Source: Mucilaginibacter kameinonensis (lineage in GTDB: Bacteria > Bacteroidota > Bacteroidia > Sphingobacteriales > Sphingobacteriaceae). From it: DNA of 64,000 bases. The DNA is taken from NCBI RefSeq assembly GCF_003675385.1, contig NZ_RCWZ01000002.1, positions 1,464,673-1,528,672 of the forward strand. The letters are read 5' to 3'. The notes beneath the pieces were generated by a model that did no database searches, was not told the DNA's origin, and saw only the letters and a program-made list of their open reading frames with translations. Shown in pieces: positions 1 through 7,335 of the stretch; the stretch's first letter is position 1, and each line of letters begins with the position of its first letter. The position numbers were made by a program, and so were the translations under genes.

Positions 1-747
1 GTGTTTTATATCTGCCGTGGCTCATTCGGGATTACTACATCGTTTATGAGCAGCACCATGGGTATGGACCCAATACACGTTGGTTATTTGCTTATTTATA
101 ACCTTGCAGCTATTATTATTAGTGTTACCATCTCATCAAGATTTTTACTGATGAAGAAGCCCTTGCGGCAGATCCTCATTTTGGGCTTTACTTTCCTGTT
201 GGCTTTTCATGTGTATATGTGTTTTGTATTTTCGGCGCAGGTTAATACCGAAGATCTGATCATCCCGGTAATATTACAAGGCATGGGCGCTGGTATGTTA
301 ATGACCCCGGTTATTTTGTTTGTGATATCATCATCGCCGGTTAAATATGGTACAACAGGCTCGGCAGTAGGCATTTTTATGCGTTTTACCGGGTTTAGCA
401 GCAGTATTGCGCTAATTAACTATTTTCAATTATATAGGCAAAATGACCATGCCAATCGTTTCCAGGAGCAGCTAAGTCAGTTAAATCCGCTTGCTGTTCA
501 AAAGCTGGCTGTGTACAAACAAGCCTTGACCGGTAAGGGCGTAGCTGCAGACCAGGCCGCGAAAATTGCCAAGGGTTTGCTGAGCAGAAATATAAGCGCG
601 CAAGCCCAGCTGCGTTTTGCTGTTGATTATTATCAGTTTATCAGCTGGGTGTTGCTGGCTATTATACTAATTGTTGTTTTATTCCCATCGGCCAACCGGA
701 CAATTATTAATCTTAAATCCAACCAGCCAGCACCTGTTGTTTATTAA
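1..747 (+). CDS. MFS transporter, C-terminal part (5' end outside window)
   Basis: Integral-membrane transporter, probably a drug/proton antiporter-like member of the major facilitator superfamily. The 248 visible residues contain about six hydrophobic segments. A GMGAGMLMTPV stretch and the following SAVGIFMRFTGFSSSIALINYF segment resemble the C-terminal half of DHA2/EmrB-type proteins. A hydrophilic stretch of about 50 residues (HANRFQEQL to RNISAQAQLR) lies before the last membrane segment. The frame is open at base 1, so the GTG there is probably an internal codon and the gene begins upstream. Substrate unknown. It ends 9 bases from a decayed ABC-permease tail on the other strand. Confidence 0.75.
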   Translation: MFYICRGSFGITTSFMSSTMGMDPIHVGYLLIYNLAAIIISVTISSRFLLMKKPLRQILILGFTFLLAFHVYMCFVFSAQVNTEDLIIPVILQGMGAGMLMTPVILFVISSSPVKYGTTGSAVGIFMRFTGFSSSIALINYFQLYRQNDHANRFQEQLSQLNPLAVQKLAVYKQALTGKGVAADQAAKIAKGLLSRNISAQAQLRFAVDYYQFISWVLLAIILIVVLFPSANRTIINLKSNQPAPVVY

Positions 748-755
748 TCGATATC

Positions 756-879
756 TTATTCGCTTTTCAGGCTCTTTACCGGGTTTTCAAGTGTTTTGGT
801 AATATGTGTTCATGAGGATGCCAACTGCCGTTACCGGAACTATCCGCAAGGATATTTCGGTACGGTATTGGTGATTCAT
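756..879 (-). pseudogene. Remnant of an FtsX/MacB-type ABC transporter permease C-terminus
   Basis: On the minus strand, in one frame, the sequence ends in KTLENPVKSLKSE and a stop at 756-758. This closely resembles the usual C-terminus of Bacteroidota MacB/FtsX-like permeases (family pattern ..ANPVKSLRTE). Just upstream, in another frame, is MNHQYRTEIS followed by a hydrophobic stretch and MNTYYQNT; YRTEIS is typical of the segment before the last membrane helix in that family. The two frames, an in-frame stop between them and a shortened last helix point to a decayed 3' end. The rest of the gene is absent. Identification rests on remembered family patterns, not an alignment. Confidence 0.6.
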
Positions 880-976
880 ATTATTGGGCCGGGGAGGGGA
901 TATATGAGATGTTTCCCTGGCTCAGGACGATAGCAGAATTCCTTACTTGGTTTTTGGGAAACTGTGAAAATTAACG

Positions 977-1009
977 CGCATTTAAATGCTTAATACACAT
1001 TTAAATGCG
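977..1009 (-). terminator. Inverted repeat downstream of the small HTH gene
   Basis: CGCATTTAAATG at 977-988 is repeated in exact inverted form (CATTTAAATGCG) at 998-1009, giving a 12-bp stem with a 9-base loop. Each arm is itself palindromic (CATTTAAATG). It lies just past the stop of the minus-strand gene ending at 1028. Read on the minus strand it is followed by TTAATTTT, which suits an intrinsic terminator. A protein-binding site is the alternative. Confidence 0.5.
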
Positions 1010-1027
1010 GCAATTAATTAATTTAAC

Positions 1028-1360
1028 TTATTCGGCAGATAGCAACTGGATGTACTGCTCAAGTAAAACAATGTATTTGTCTTTCCAGATATTTACCCTG
1101 TTTTGATTGGGGCGCATTTCGCCACTCCGCGGATCAATTATATCAGAGTTTTTTTTCTGATAATATTCTGGAAATTCTTTTGAAAAGTCGTGGTCTACAA
1201 TTCTGCCAATCCGGTGTATAATATCCGCATTTAATTCTTTTCTGTTAAACCACTGATATACCACACTTCGGCTTACATCCGAGTGTTGAGCGAGTTCGGT
1301 AATACTGAATCCTTTTTTTCTAACGAGTATCTCTACAATCTGACCGTGATGTTTTTGCAT
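1028..1360 (-). CDS. Small helix-turn-helix regulator, paralogue of the 2952-3320 gene
   Basis: A 110-residue protein with an N-terminal helix-turn-helix at about residues 16-40 (GFSITELAQHSDVSRSVVYQWF), the layout of small Xre/Fis-like DNA-binding domains. It is followed by a conserved IIHRIGRIVDHDFSKEFPEYY segment and a C-terminal helix with WKDKYIVLLEQY. It is clearly paralogous to the 122-residue protein at 2952-3320, sharing HHG-IVE, the HTH, HDFS-EFP and the W-DKYI-LLE-Y tail. Such proteins occur near exopolysaccharide loci in Sphingobacteriaceae. A regulatory role is inferred from the HTH; targets are unknown. The stop is followed by a 12-bp inverted repeat. Confidence 0.8.
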   Translation of the reverse strand: MQKHHGQIVEILVRKKGFSITELAQHSDVSRSVVYQWFNRKELNADIIHRIGRIVDHDFSKEFPEYYQKKNSDIIDPRSGEMRPNQNRVNIWKDKYIVLLEQYIQLLSAE

Positions 1361-2205
1361 AATTTTTAGCTGTAAAAAGTTAAAAAACTAATCAAAATAA
1401 GCTTAGGTGCCAGTAATAATTAGTTGTTAATCAGTTTACTAACTATTGACAGGTGACTATGTAATGCAACTTCTATGCCAGTGCGCCAAATTTAATCTTG
1501 ACGAAATTGATAGAATATGTTGGTTGGACAATAAAAAGGATTTCCAACTTTTAAGAATAATTTTAACTTTTAGATTATTTATTTTCCCTTGTTTTTTGAG
1601 TGAATAAAATTCCGTGTATTTAATTACGCACGAAGTGTGGAATAATGTATACATAGTGTGAAAATTTATTCCCCATTTAGTGGTTTTGAAATAGGCGTGT
1701 TTAGATGGAAAAGAAATAGTGAGAAGTTAATCCTCGAAATGCTACAATAATGTTACAAGTTTAGCCTGCTCTTTGAAAATATGAAAATCTGTGCCATAAT
1801 ATTTTCTGTTAGTCCTTATTATATTAATAGTTAATTAATATGGAATTAATCTGAAGATCAGGCTTCTTTGAAAATCTTTGGATCAAACTTTCTATATAAT
1901 TGTTGAAGGGGAACTTTAGATTTTGAAGTTATCCCCCCTTATATATATTGTAGTAGTAGTTTTGATAGAAATAGTAATGATGTTTTTAACCACTAAAGCG
2001 ATATTGTTTTGGTACTCAAATTTGTTTTTCGGCTATTTCACTGTTTTATAATGCGCTGTAAGTCAGTTAAAAGTGAAAGAGATGTTGAGTTGAGAAGTAT
2101 TTGAGCAATAAAGTGTATAAAAAATAGAATGGGGATTTTTCAATAAAATTGCCAAAATGTTAGTACTTTCATAAAAAAAATACTAAAATATTAAAATTAC
2201 TACCA
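1361..2205. other. 845-base AT-rich intergenic region, no gene recognised
   Basis: This region lies between the divergent small HTH gene and the pyrophosphatase gene. It is AT-rich and stop-dense. A 65-codon minus-strand open frame at 1457-1654 has no recognisable domain and low-complexity composition, so it is not called. An imperfect hairpin with AAGGGGAAC at 1906-1914 and GTTATCCCCCCTT at 1928-1940 is visible; its meaning is unclear. I could not place a convincing TAnnTTTG promoter for either flanking gene. Confidence 0.5.
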
Positions 2206-2772
2206 ATGAATACACAACATCCATGGCATGAAGTTTCAACGGGGCCTAAAGTTCCTTACGTTGTAAACGCTGTTATTGAAATTCCCAAAGGGTCAAAAGC
2301 TAAGTACGAGATTGATAAAGAATCCGGCCTTTTAAAATTAGATCGCGTGCTTTTTTCATCTGTAATGTACCCGGCCAATTATGGATTTATTCCGCAAACC
2401 TATTGTGATGATCAGGATCCGCTTGATATATTGGTAATATGCTCGGTTGATGTTTTTCCGATGTCAATTATCGAAGCAAAGGTGATAGGGGTAATGCATA
2501 TGATTGATAATGGTGAGCAGGATGATAAAATTATTGCTGTAGCTAATAATGATATGTCAGTAAATTATATAAATGATTTAAGCGAATTGCCTCCACATAC
2601 TATTAAAGAGATTGAGTGCTTCTTTAAAGACTACAAAGTTTTAGAAGGTAAAAATGTAACTGTTGAGCGCTGGATGGGTGTTAGCTATGCACACCGTGTT
2701 ATTGAAGATAGCCAGGTGTTATATGATGTTAACTTTAAATCGACTCAAAACGAAGTTAAAGTAGCCGGCTAA
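2206..2772 (+). CDS. ppa: Inorganic pyrophosphatase (family I)
   Basis: Cytoplasmic enzyme hydrolysing pyrophosphate to two phosphates with Mg2+, which pulls nucleotide-sugar synthesis, amino-acid adenylation and polymerisation reactions forward. The 188 residues match a soluble family I enzyme. The metal-binding signature is DDQDPLDILV at about residues 65-74 (D-x-DP-x-D pattern), preceded by the conserved YPANYGFIPQTYCDD segment. Length is typical for the family. It stands alone, with opposite-strand genes on both sides and a strong hairpin 17 bases after its stop, so it is probably a housekeeping gene and not part of the adjoining cluster. Confidence 0.95.
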   Translation: MNTQHPWHEVSTGPKVPYVVNAVIEIPKGSKAKYEIDKESGLLKLDRVLFSSVMYPANYGFIPQTYCDDQDPLDILVICSVDVFPMSIIEAKVIGVMHMIDNGEQDDKIIAVANNDMSVNYINDLSELPPHTIKEIECFFKDYKVLEGKNVTVERWMGVSYAHRVIEDSQVLYDVNFKSTQNEVKVAG

Positions 2773-2776
2773 GTAT

Positions 2777-2846
2777 AACTGAAAGCTAAAAATGCTTAAT
2801 CCGGCTCCTTTATTAATTGGGTTGCCGGATTAAGCATTTTCAGTTT
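2777..2846. terminator. Perfect 17-bp stem, probable bidirectional terminator
   Basis: AAAATGCTTAATCCGGC at 2789-2805 pairs perfectly with GCCGGATTAAGCATTTT at 2824-2840 around an 18-base loop. Outer bases AACTGAAA and TTTCAGTT can extend the stem past a small bulge. It follows the stop of ppa and precedes the 3' end of the convergent HTH gene, with A/T-rich flanks on both sides, so it could terminate both transcripts. There is no long T-run. Confidence 0.75.
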
Positions 2847-2951
2847 AGTATAATTAGGTTTATAAGTTTAGGTTATTACCGTTGTTTGCTCTGTTTTTAT
2901 TTATATAAGTGATCGCCGCTTGATGTTTAATCAATTTAGCAAGGTATATTA

Positions 2952-3320
2952 TTAACGCTGGTTAAATTTCTTTTTTGAATTTTCAAGCAGGCTTTTATTG
3001 TATTTCTCTAATAGTTCAATGTATTTATCCCGCCAGTATGAATCCTCCATTTCATCTGCATGATAATCAGGAGCGTGGGTGTAACCTTGGTTTTTAATAT
3101 TGTCAAATTCTCCCTCAGTAAATAAATGAGGAAATTCAACAGAAAAATCATGCTTTAGGCAAAGGCCTATTTTGTATATGATTTTCGGTTTTAGGTATTT
3201 TTGATTAAACCAGTAATAAACTGAACGTCTGTTAACATTAGTAAATCGTGCGATTTCGCTTATGCTGCAGCCTTTGCGCCTAACCACTTTCTCTACTATT
3301 TCACCATGGTGCAAATCCAT
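2952..3320 (-). CDS. Small helix-turn-helix regulator, paralogue of the 1028-1360 gene
   Basis: A 122-residue protein with an N-terminal HTH (CSISEIARFTNVNRRSVYYWFNQ, about residues 18-40), then IIYKIGLCLKHDFSVEFPHLF and a C-terminal helical motif WRDKYIELLEKY. It shares every conserved block with the 110-residue protein at 1028-1360, with a somewhat longer middle linker (about residues 70-88). It lies 102 bases downstream of the UpxY-like gene on the same strand and may be co-transcribed with it, which would place it in the regulatory arm of the polysaccharide locus. DNA binding is inferred from the HTH. Confidence 0.8.
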   Translation of the reverse strand: MDLHHGEIVEKVVRRKGCSISEIARFTNVNRRSVYYWFNQKYLKPKIIYKIGLCLKHDFSVEFPHLFTEGEFDNIKNQGYTHAPDYHADEMEDSYWRDKYIELLEKYNKSLLENSKKKFNQR

Positions 3321-3422
3321 AAGTTTTATAAAATGAGTTTTGAACTACTTAATAGCAATCGTAATTTTAATTAAGTTCTATAATAAAAAATAAGAAGCAA
3401 GTTAATAATACGTCTTTAGAAG

Positions 3423-3953
3423 TTAACTTGCAACATTTAAACAAATTTGATCTACGTTTACCTTTACTGTTAAAACGCAGTTCAATTGTTCTATGGTCAT
3501 CAATATGGTTTTGCCCATAATTTGAGTAACTACGCCTTGGTAGTTATACAATAATCCATCCTTTATTTTAACCTTGTTGCCAATGTTTAAATTTTGGATG
3601 CTCATTAACTCAACTTCTGAGTAATTGTTAACTATTGATTTTATTCGGTCAATTTCCTCGTCGTTTAGTACTACAGGTTTTCCGCAATAGGAAACGAAAT
3701 TTACCACTCCGGGAACCTGCTTTACTTTAAGCTGTTCACCGGCATTTGCCCTGACAAAAACGTATGATGGAAATAATGGAGTCTCTATCATTTTGTTTCG
3801 GTCGGCCCATTTTTTTAATGATTTAATCACCGGACAAAAGGAGGTGATATGATTGTCATTTAAAGTTCTGTCTATTTTTTTCTCAAATCTGGATCTTGTG
3901 TACACAACCATCCAATTTGCAGGTGTAGGTTTAATTATAACAGCGTTTTTCAT
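3423..3953 (-). CDS. UpxY/NusG-like transcription antiterminator of a polysaccharide locus
   Basis: Specialised NusG paralogue of 176 residues. The N-terminal NGN domain (about residues 12-110) opens with NWMVVYTRSRFEKKI and contains ETPLFPSYVFVRA, the hallmark of the NusG/RfaH/UpxY family. A C-terminal KOW-like segment (IKDGLLYNYQGVV) spans about residues 130-145. UpxY proteins of Bacteroides allow RNA polymerase to read through long capsule operons by acting in the untranslated leader. Here the gene points away from the cluster, separated from the first glycosyltransferase gene by an 831-base region. It is therefore the obvious candidate regulator of the long + strand gene series, although it is not itself the first gene of that operon. 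Target is inferred. Confidence 0.88.
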   Translation of the reverse strand: MKNAVIIKPTPANWMVVYTRSRFEKKIDRTLNDNHITSFCPVIKSLKKWADRNKMIETPLFPSYVFVRANAGEQLKVKQVPGVVNFVSYCGKPVVLNDEEIDRIKSIVNNYSEVELMSIQNLNIGNKVKIKDGLLYNYQGVVTQIMGKTILMTIEQLNCVLTVKVNVDQICLNVAS

Positions 3954-4430
3954 TATAGTGCATTTTTATTTGTTTGATAATTAGGTAGATGATCAAACTA
4001 AATGTTCTTCAATTCAAGTGCAATATTTTCATAAAAATCGCCATTTAGTTTAATAATTCGCATGGTCCCTCATAATTTGTTTTCAAACTGTGAAAAAAGT
4101 GTGGTGTAAAAAATACACATGTTTTAAAGATGTGTTTAAACAGCTATCGGCGGTTGCCGGCAGCGCATTTTAACCCGGGAACCCCAAAATCAATAAAAAA
4201 ATTAATAATTAGTTACGCGAAAAAGTCAATTAACTAATAGTTGTTAGAAAAGGAAGCTTATTTTCTTTTTTCGTTAAGTTGATATGTGGAGTTGCCTGGG
4301 ATTGGGGGTTTGTTCGGAAACTGGTTTTTACCTGTTTAATGAAGGAGATTTCCTTACGTAAATGATGGTTGGTTTGTTACATGAATGTGAATAATATCAC
4401 ACTTTTGTACATTTCACAACAATCGGCAGT

Positions 4431-4466
4431 TTTGTTGATGAAAAGTAAATTATATGGCTAATTTTG
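4431..4466 (+). promoter_or_regulatory. Bacteroidota-type promoter candidate for the polysaccharide/NRPS locus
   Basis: TAATTTTG at 4459-4466 fits the Bacteroidota -7 element TAnnTTTG exactly. TTG at 4435-4437 (within TTTGTTG from 4431) lies 21 bases upstream, inside the reported TTG-N17-23-TAnnTTTG spacing. It would start transcription near 4473, about 310 bases before the first gene. It is the best such match I found in the intergenic regions, but AT-rich DNA yields chance matches. Confidence 0.55.
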
Positions 4467-4622
4467 TATCAATGTGTTAAATAAAATTCATGTTTAATTA
4501 AACATTGATAATGAATTAATAAGCTGACACAGTGGTTTTTAATTGAAAATAGCTCATTGTAAGCGAAATGGCGAAGCTATACTCAATTATTAATTAATGT
4601 CTCTAACCAATCCGATAGTTAC

Positions 4623-4707
4623 TGCAGCCACCGTACCCAAGTTAATTTAATTAGATATACAGAATACCGATGTATGCATCTTGGACGGCTGCAACGTGAA
4701 TTAACTT
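4623..4707 (+). promoter_or_regulatory. Possible H-type pseudoknot in the leader RNA
   Basis: TGCAGCC (4623-4629) is complementary to GGCTGCA (4687-4693), and AAGTTAATT (4639-4647) to AATTAACTT (4699-4707). The two helices interleave, the geometry of an H-type pseudoknot or of two mutually exclusive hairpins. It sits in the presumed 5' leader, about 80 bases before the first gene. Function unknown; antitermination or attenuation is a guess. Confidence 0.35.
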
Positions 4708-4784
4708 TAGACGAATTGGGCTCTGGCATTACTTAGTTTAATAATAACCGGGGTTTTTAACCCTCTCGCTGATAACTTAATCAA

Positions 4785-6086
4785 ATGAATAAGCCAAACG
4801 CATCGAGCAAAAAGATATTAGTTATAGGCATCAACTTTTCTCCAGAATTGACGGGTATTGGAAAATATACCGGAGATATGGTTGAATGGTTTGTTGATAA
4901 TAATTATGAATGTACTGTAATAACATCTTTTCCTTACTATCCATTTTGGAAGGTGCAACCGCCATATACCAATAAATTTTATAAACGTGAAGTACTCAAA
5001 GATGGTAAGCTTATTGTATACAGGTGCCCGTTATATGTACCTGAAAAACCTGGAGGTTTGAAGCGACTTATTCACGAAGCTACCTTTTTTCTGTCGGCTT
5101 ATTTTGTGCTTATATCCTTGTTATTTAAGTCTAAGAATGATTATATATTTTGTATAGCTCCGCCTTTTCATTTAGGCTTTTTAGGCTTGTTTTACCGGTT
5201 TTTTAAACGGGGCGAAATCATTTATCACATTCAGGACCTGCAAATTGAGGCTGCGCGCGATTTGAACATGCTCAAATCGAAAAGAGCATTTAAAATTTTG
5301 TTTGCGATGGAGAAATTTATCATGCACAAGGTAGATTTCGTAAGCTCAATTTCAAAAGGCATGCTTAAAAAGATCAGTGTTAAAACTAACCGGGAGATCA
5401 CCTTTTTTCCCAACTGGGTTGATACTGACACTTGTTACCCAATAGCTAATTCTGCCGAATTGAAATCGATGTGGAATTTTGATGCGGATGACAAAGTAGT
5501 ACTATATTCTGGCAGTATTGGCGAGAAGCAAGGAATTGAAGCTATTTTAGATGTAGCTGAACAGCTTAAACAGGTAAGTTTCATAAAATTTGTTATTTGC
5601 GGCACCGGGCCGCACAAGGATAAACTCATCCAGCGGGCTAAGCAGCAGCAACTTGATAACGTAAGTTTCTTTCCGCTGCAGGAGCGTCATCTGTTTAACA
5701 GCTTTTTGAATATGGCCGATGTGCATCTTGTTTTGCAGAAAAAGAGTGCCGCTGACCTGGTTATGCCATCAAAACTGACCACCATTTTGGCTGTAGGCGG
5801 TCTGGCGCTGGTAACAGCAGAGCAGGGCACCACTTTGTATGAAGTTATAAAAGATAACAACATGGGGGTTGTAATCCCGCCAGAAGATATTGATCAACTA
5901 AAGGCAGCCATATTTAACTGCTGTACATCTGATAATACTGAAATTAAGCTAAATGCCCGCGACTATGCTGAAAATCATCTTAATATCAGCAAAGTGATTA
6001 AAAGGATGATGTCAAATATGCAGAAAACGGTATATCCCGAACCGAAAGGAATTACATATTTAAGATTGGACAGGGACGCGGATTAG
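4785..6086 (+). CDS. WcaI-like family 4 glycosyltransferase
   Basis: A 433-residue GT-B glycosyltransferase that would transfer a sugar from a nucleotide donor to the lipid-linked repeat unit at the cytoplasmic membrane face. The N-terminal GINFSPELTGIGKYTGDM motif and the order of later blocks (VYSGSIGEKQGIEAI, FVICGTGPHKDKL, VMPSKLTTILAVGGLALVTAEQGTTLYEVI) match the colanic-acid WcaI type. Two hydrophobic segments (about residues 95-113 and 120-140) may associate with the membrane. It is the first + strand gene after the regulatory region. Linkage and sugar cannot be read from the sequence. Confidence 0.88.
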   Translation: MNKPNASSKKILVIGINFSPELTGIGKYTGDMVEWFVDNNYECTVITSFPYYPFWKVQPPYTNKFYKREVLKDGKLIVYRCPLYVPEKPGGLKRLIHEATFFLSAYFVLISLLFKSKNDYIFCIAPPFHLGFLGLFYRFFKRGEIIYHIQDLQIEAARDLNMLKSKRAFKILFAMEKFIMHKVDFVSSISKGMLKKISVKTNREITFFPNWVDTDTCYPIANSAELKSMWNFDADDKVVLYSGSIGEKQGIEAILDVAEQLKQVSFIKFVICGTGPHKDKLIQRAKQQQLDNVSFFPLQERHLFNSFLNMADVHLVLQKKSAADLVMPSKLTTILAVGGLALVTAEQGTTLYEVIKDNNMGVVIPPEDIDQLKAAIFNCCTSDNTEIKLNARDYAENHLNISKVIKRMMSNMQKTVYPEPKGITYLRLDRDAD

Positions 6087-6098
6087 AATTAAAATTAG

Positions 6099-6320
6099 TT
6101 ACACAGTATCTTCAATGTGAAAGCGGGACGCGGGGCCTGATAATAAAATTTCGGGCTGGGAGTAAAGAAAATTAGATGATGAATATTCATACACGGTAAC
6201 ATTATTCAATAAAACCGTGACATTTTCATCCTTTTTTTCAAAGGATTTAACCTCGCCCAAAAAGGTAAGGTCGGTGTTGAGATCGGTGATATATATTTTT
6301 CTTGTAACGGGCTCACTCAT
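6099..6320 (-). CDS. Small conserved-looking protein of unknown function, copy 1
   Basis: A 73-residue protein I do not recognise. It is clearly paralogous to the 81-residue protein at 6887-7132: both have K-I-Y-x-T-D-L near the N-terminus, then L-T-F-x-G, K-S-F/Y, V-Y-E/D-Y-x-S-S-x-x-L-Y/F-S and a C-terminal I-E-D/N. Predicted mostly beta, no signal peptide or membrane segment. Paralogy supports it being a real gene. It lies opposite the polysaccharide genes, convergent with the wcaI-like gene (12-base gap), and with its paralogue brackets a response regulator. A binding or regulatory role is conceivable but unproven. Confidence 0.6.
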   Translation of the reverse strand: MSEPVTRKIYITDLNTDLTFLGEVKSFEKKDENVTVLLNNVTVYEYSSSNFLYSQPEILLSGPASRFHIEDTV

Positions 6321-6493
6321 AGTTTAATTATTGGCGCAAAGAAAATAAAATTTTATGGCAATCTTTTTTCAGATAGAAAGAAAAATGATTGTTTTTTAAT
6401 GCTATGTGATCGTTTTAATTGGTATGAAAATCTGAAACAGGTAGCTAAATACTTGTTCAATAATAAATAATATAAAACCTAACCTTAACCTGT

Positions 6494-6883
6494 GTGAAAT
6501 TAATATTTATTGACGATGAACCAATTCAGCATTTCATAATTCAACGAATGATTGAAACCTACCTATCATATCAGCCAGTAACTCAATATTATTTCGATGC
6601 AACAAAAGTTCTGGAGTTTTTAATTAAAAACAAAAGTAACAGCGATGAATTGCCCGATATGATATTTGTTGATATTAATATGGCTATTATGAGTGGTTCC
6701 TCATTTCTTCATAAATATAATAAACTAAGATCCGGTTTAGCAAGGAAAATAGATGTTTATATTATGTCATCGTCAATTGATCCGATGGACCTGGCCCTGG
6801 CAAAAAAATACGATTTTGTTTTAGATTATATTATAAAACCCTTGACAAAGGTTACGCTCAAAAAAATATTAGAGCCTGCGTAA
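6494..6883 (+). CDS. Single-domain response regulator (receiver only)
   Basis: A 129-residue CheY-like receiver domain without an output domain. The acidic pair Asp7/Asp8 (FIDDEP), phospho-acceptor Asp60 (IFVDINM), Ser near 92-94 (IMSSS) and Lys115 (IIKPL) are all present, so it should be phosphorylatable. The GTG start gives the normal receiver N-terminus (MKLIFIDDEP). No histidine kinase is nearby, so the partner is unknown. It lies between two small paralogous minus-strand genes and ends 3 bases from the second. It may transmit a signal by protein contact to the polysaccharide machinery; this is inferred from position only. Confidence 0.85.
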   Translation: MKLIFIDDEPIQHFIIQRMIETYLSYQPVTQYYFDATKVLEFLIKNKSNSDELPDMIFVDINMAIMSGSSFLHKYNKLRSGLARKIDVYIMSSSIDPMDLALAKKYDFVLDYIIKPLTKVTLKKILEPA

Positions 6884-6886
6884 GGA

Positions 6887-7132
6887 TCAGCACAAAGCCT
6901 CGGCGCTCAGGCAGGCAACATTTTCGATATAGATTTTACTCTTACTTTTTGTTAAGGTTGTCTCCGCTAAGCTAAACAGCGGTGTTGATGAAGTGTAATC
7001 ATAAACTTCAATATCGTACAGGGTAGCAATAATATTATCATTTGCTTCCTTATATGATTTCAGGAAGCCCTCAAAGGTCAGATTTTGTTCTAAGTCAGTT
7101 AAATAAATTTTCTTTTTAGGGGATAAAGTCAT
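6887..7132 (-). CDS. Small conserved-looking protein of unknown function, copy 2
   Basis: An 81-residue paralogue of the 73-residue protein at 6099-6320, sharing KIYLTDL, LTFEG, KSY, the VYDYTSS..LFS segment and a C-terminal IEN. It has an extra C-terminal tail of about ten residues (ACLSAEALC) with two cysteines. No known domain recognised. Its stop is 3 bases from that of the convergent response-regulator gene. Retention of two diverged copies around one regulator suggests a functional set, but nothing in the sequence shows what it does. Confidence 0.6.
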   Translation of the reverse strand: MTLSPKKKIYLTDLEQNLTFEGFLKSYKEANDNIIATLYDIEVYDYTSSTPLFSLAETTLTKSKSKIYIENVACLSAEALC

Positions 7133-7251
7133 TGCAAATACGCTTGAGTAAAGAATAAAAAGTATTTATTGTGTATACGGTGCTCCCCGGATAATGTTGC
7201 AACAATTATTTAATCATTTATTGTTACTGTATTAACTATCCATATGCTGTT

Positions 7252-7267
7252 CACAGCTTGAGCTGTG
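7252..7267. promoter_or_regulatory. 16-base palindrome upstream of the export gene
   Basis: CACAGCTTGAGCTGTG has 7-base perfect arms around a 2-base centre. It lies 68 bases before the ATG of the Wza-like gene, in the 203-base gap that separates it from the minus-strand small gene. It could be an operator or an RNA hairpin. No known regulator is matched. Confidence 0.35.
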
Positions 7268-7335
7268 CTAACTCTTCACAAGCGCCCGGAGATAAACCCG
7301 TGGCCCGTCTTTTTTAGGAAATAATTAAATCGATC

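Larger units (their letters stand above)
3954..4784. other. 831-base divergent regulatory region upstream of the polysaccharide locus
   Basis: This is the largest non-coding stretch next to the cluster, lying between divergent upxY-like and wcaI-like genes. It contains a promoter-like TTG-N21-TAnnTTTG element (4435-4466), leaving a leader of about 310 bases before the first + strand gene. The leader holds a possible H-type pseudoknot (4623-4707) and a short GGGTT-TTT-AACCC hairpin at 4751-4763, 21 bases before the ATG. A weak minus-strand promoter match (TTG-N19-TTAGTTTG, 3994-4023 read on the minus strand) could serve the upxY-like gene. No open reading frame of note. Confidence 0.55.

Noticed and set aside
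1..3. GTG at base 1 as a true start of the MFS gene
   Set aside because: The protein lacks the N-terminal half of the family and the frame is open to the window edge.
1414..1425. TAATAATTAGTT shared with 4203-4214 in the other intergenic region
   Set aside because: Short and AT-only apart from one base; expected by chance in this DNA.
1457..1654. 65-codon minus-strand open frame in the intergenic region
   Set aside because: Low-complexity, Lys/Ile/Ser-rich translation from AT-rich DNA, with no motif and no paralogue; most likely chance.
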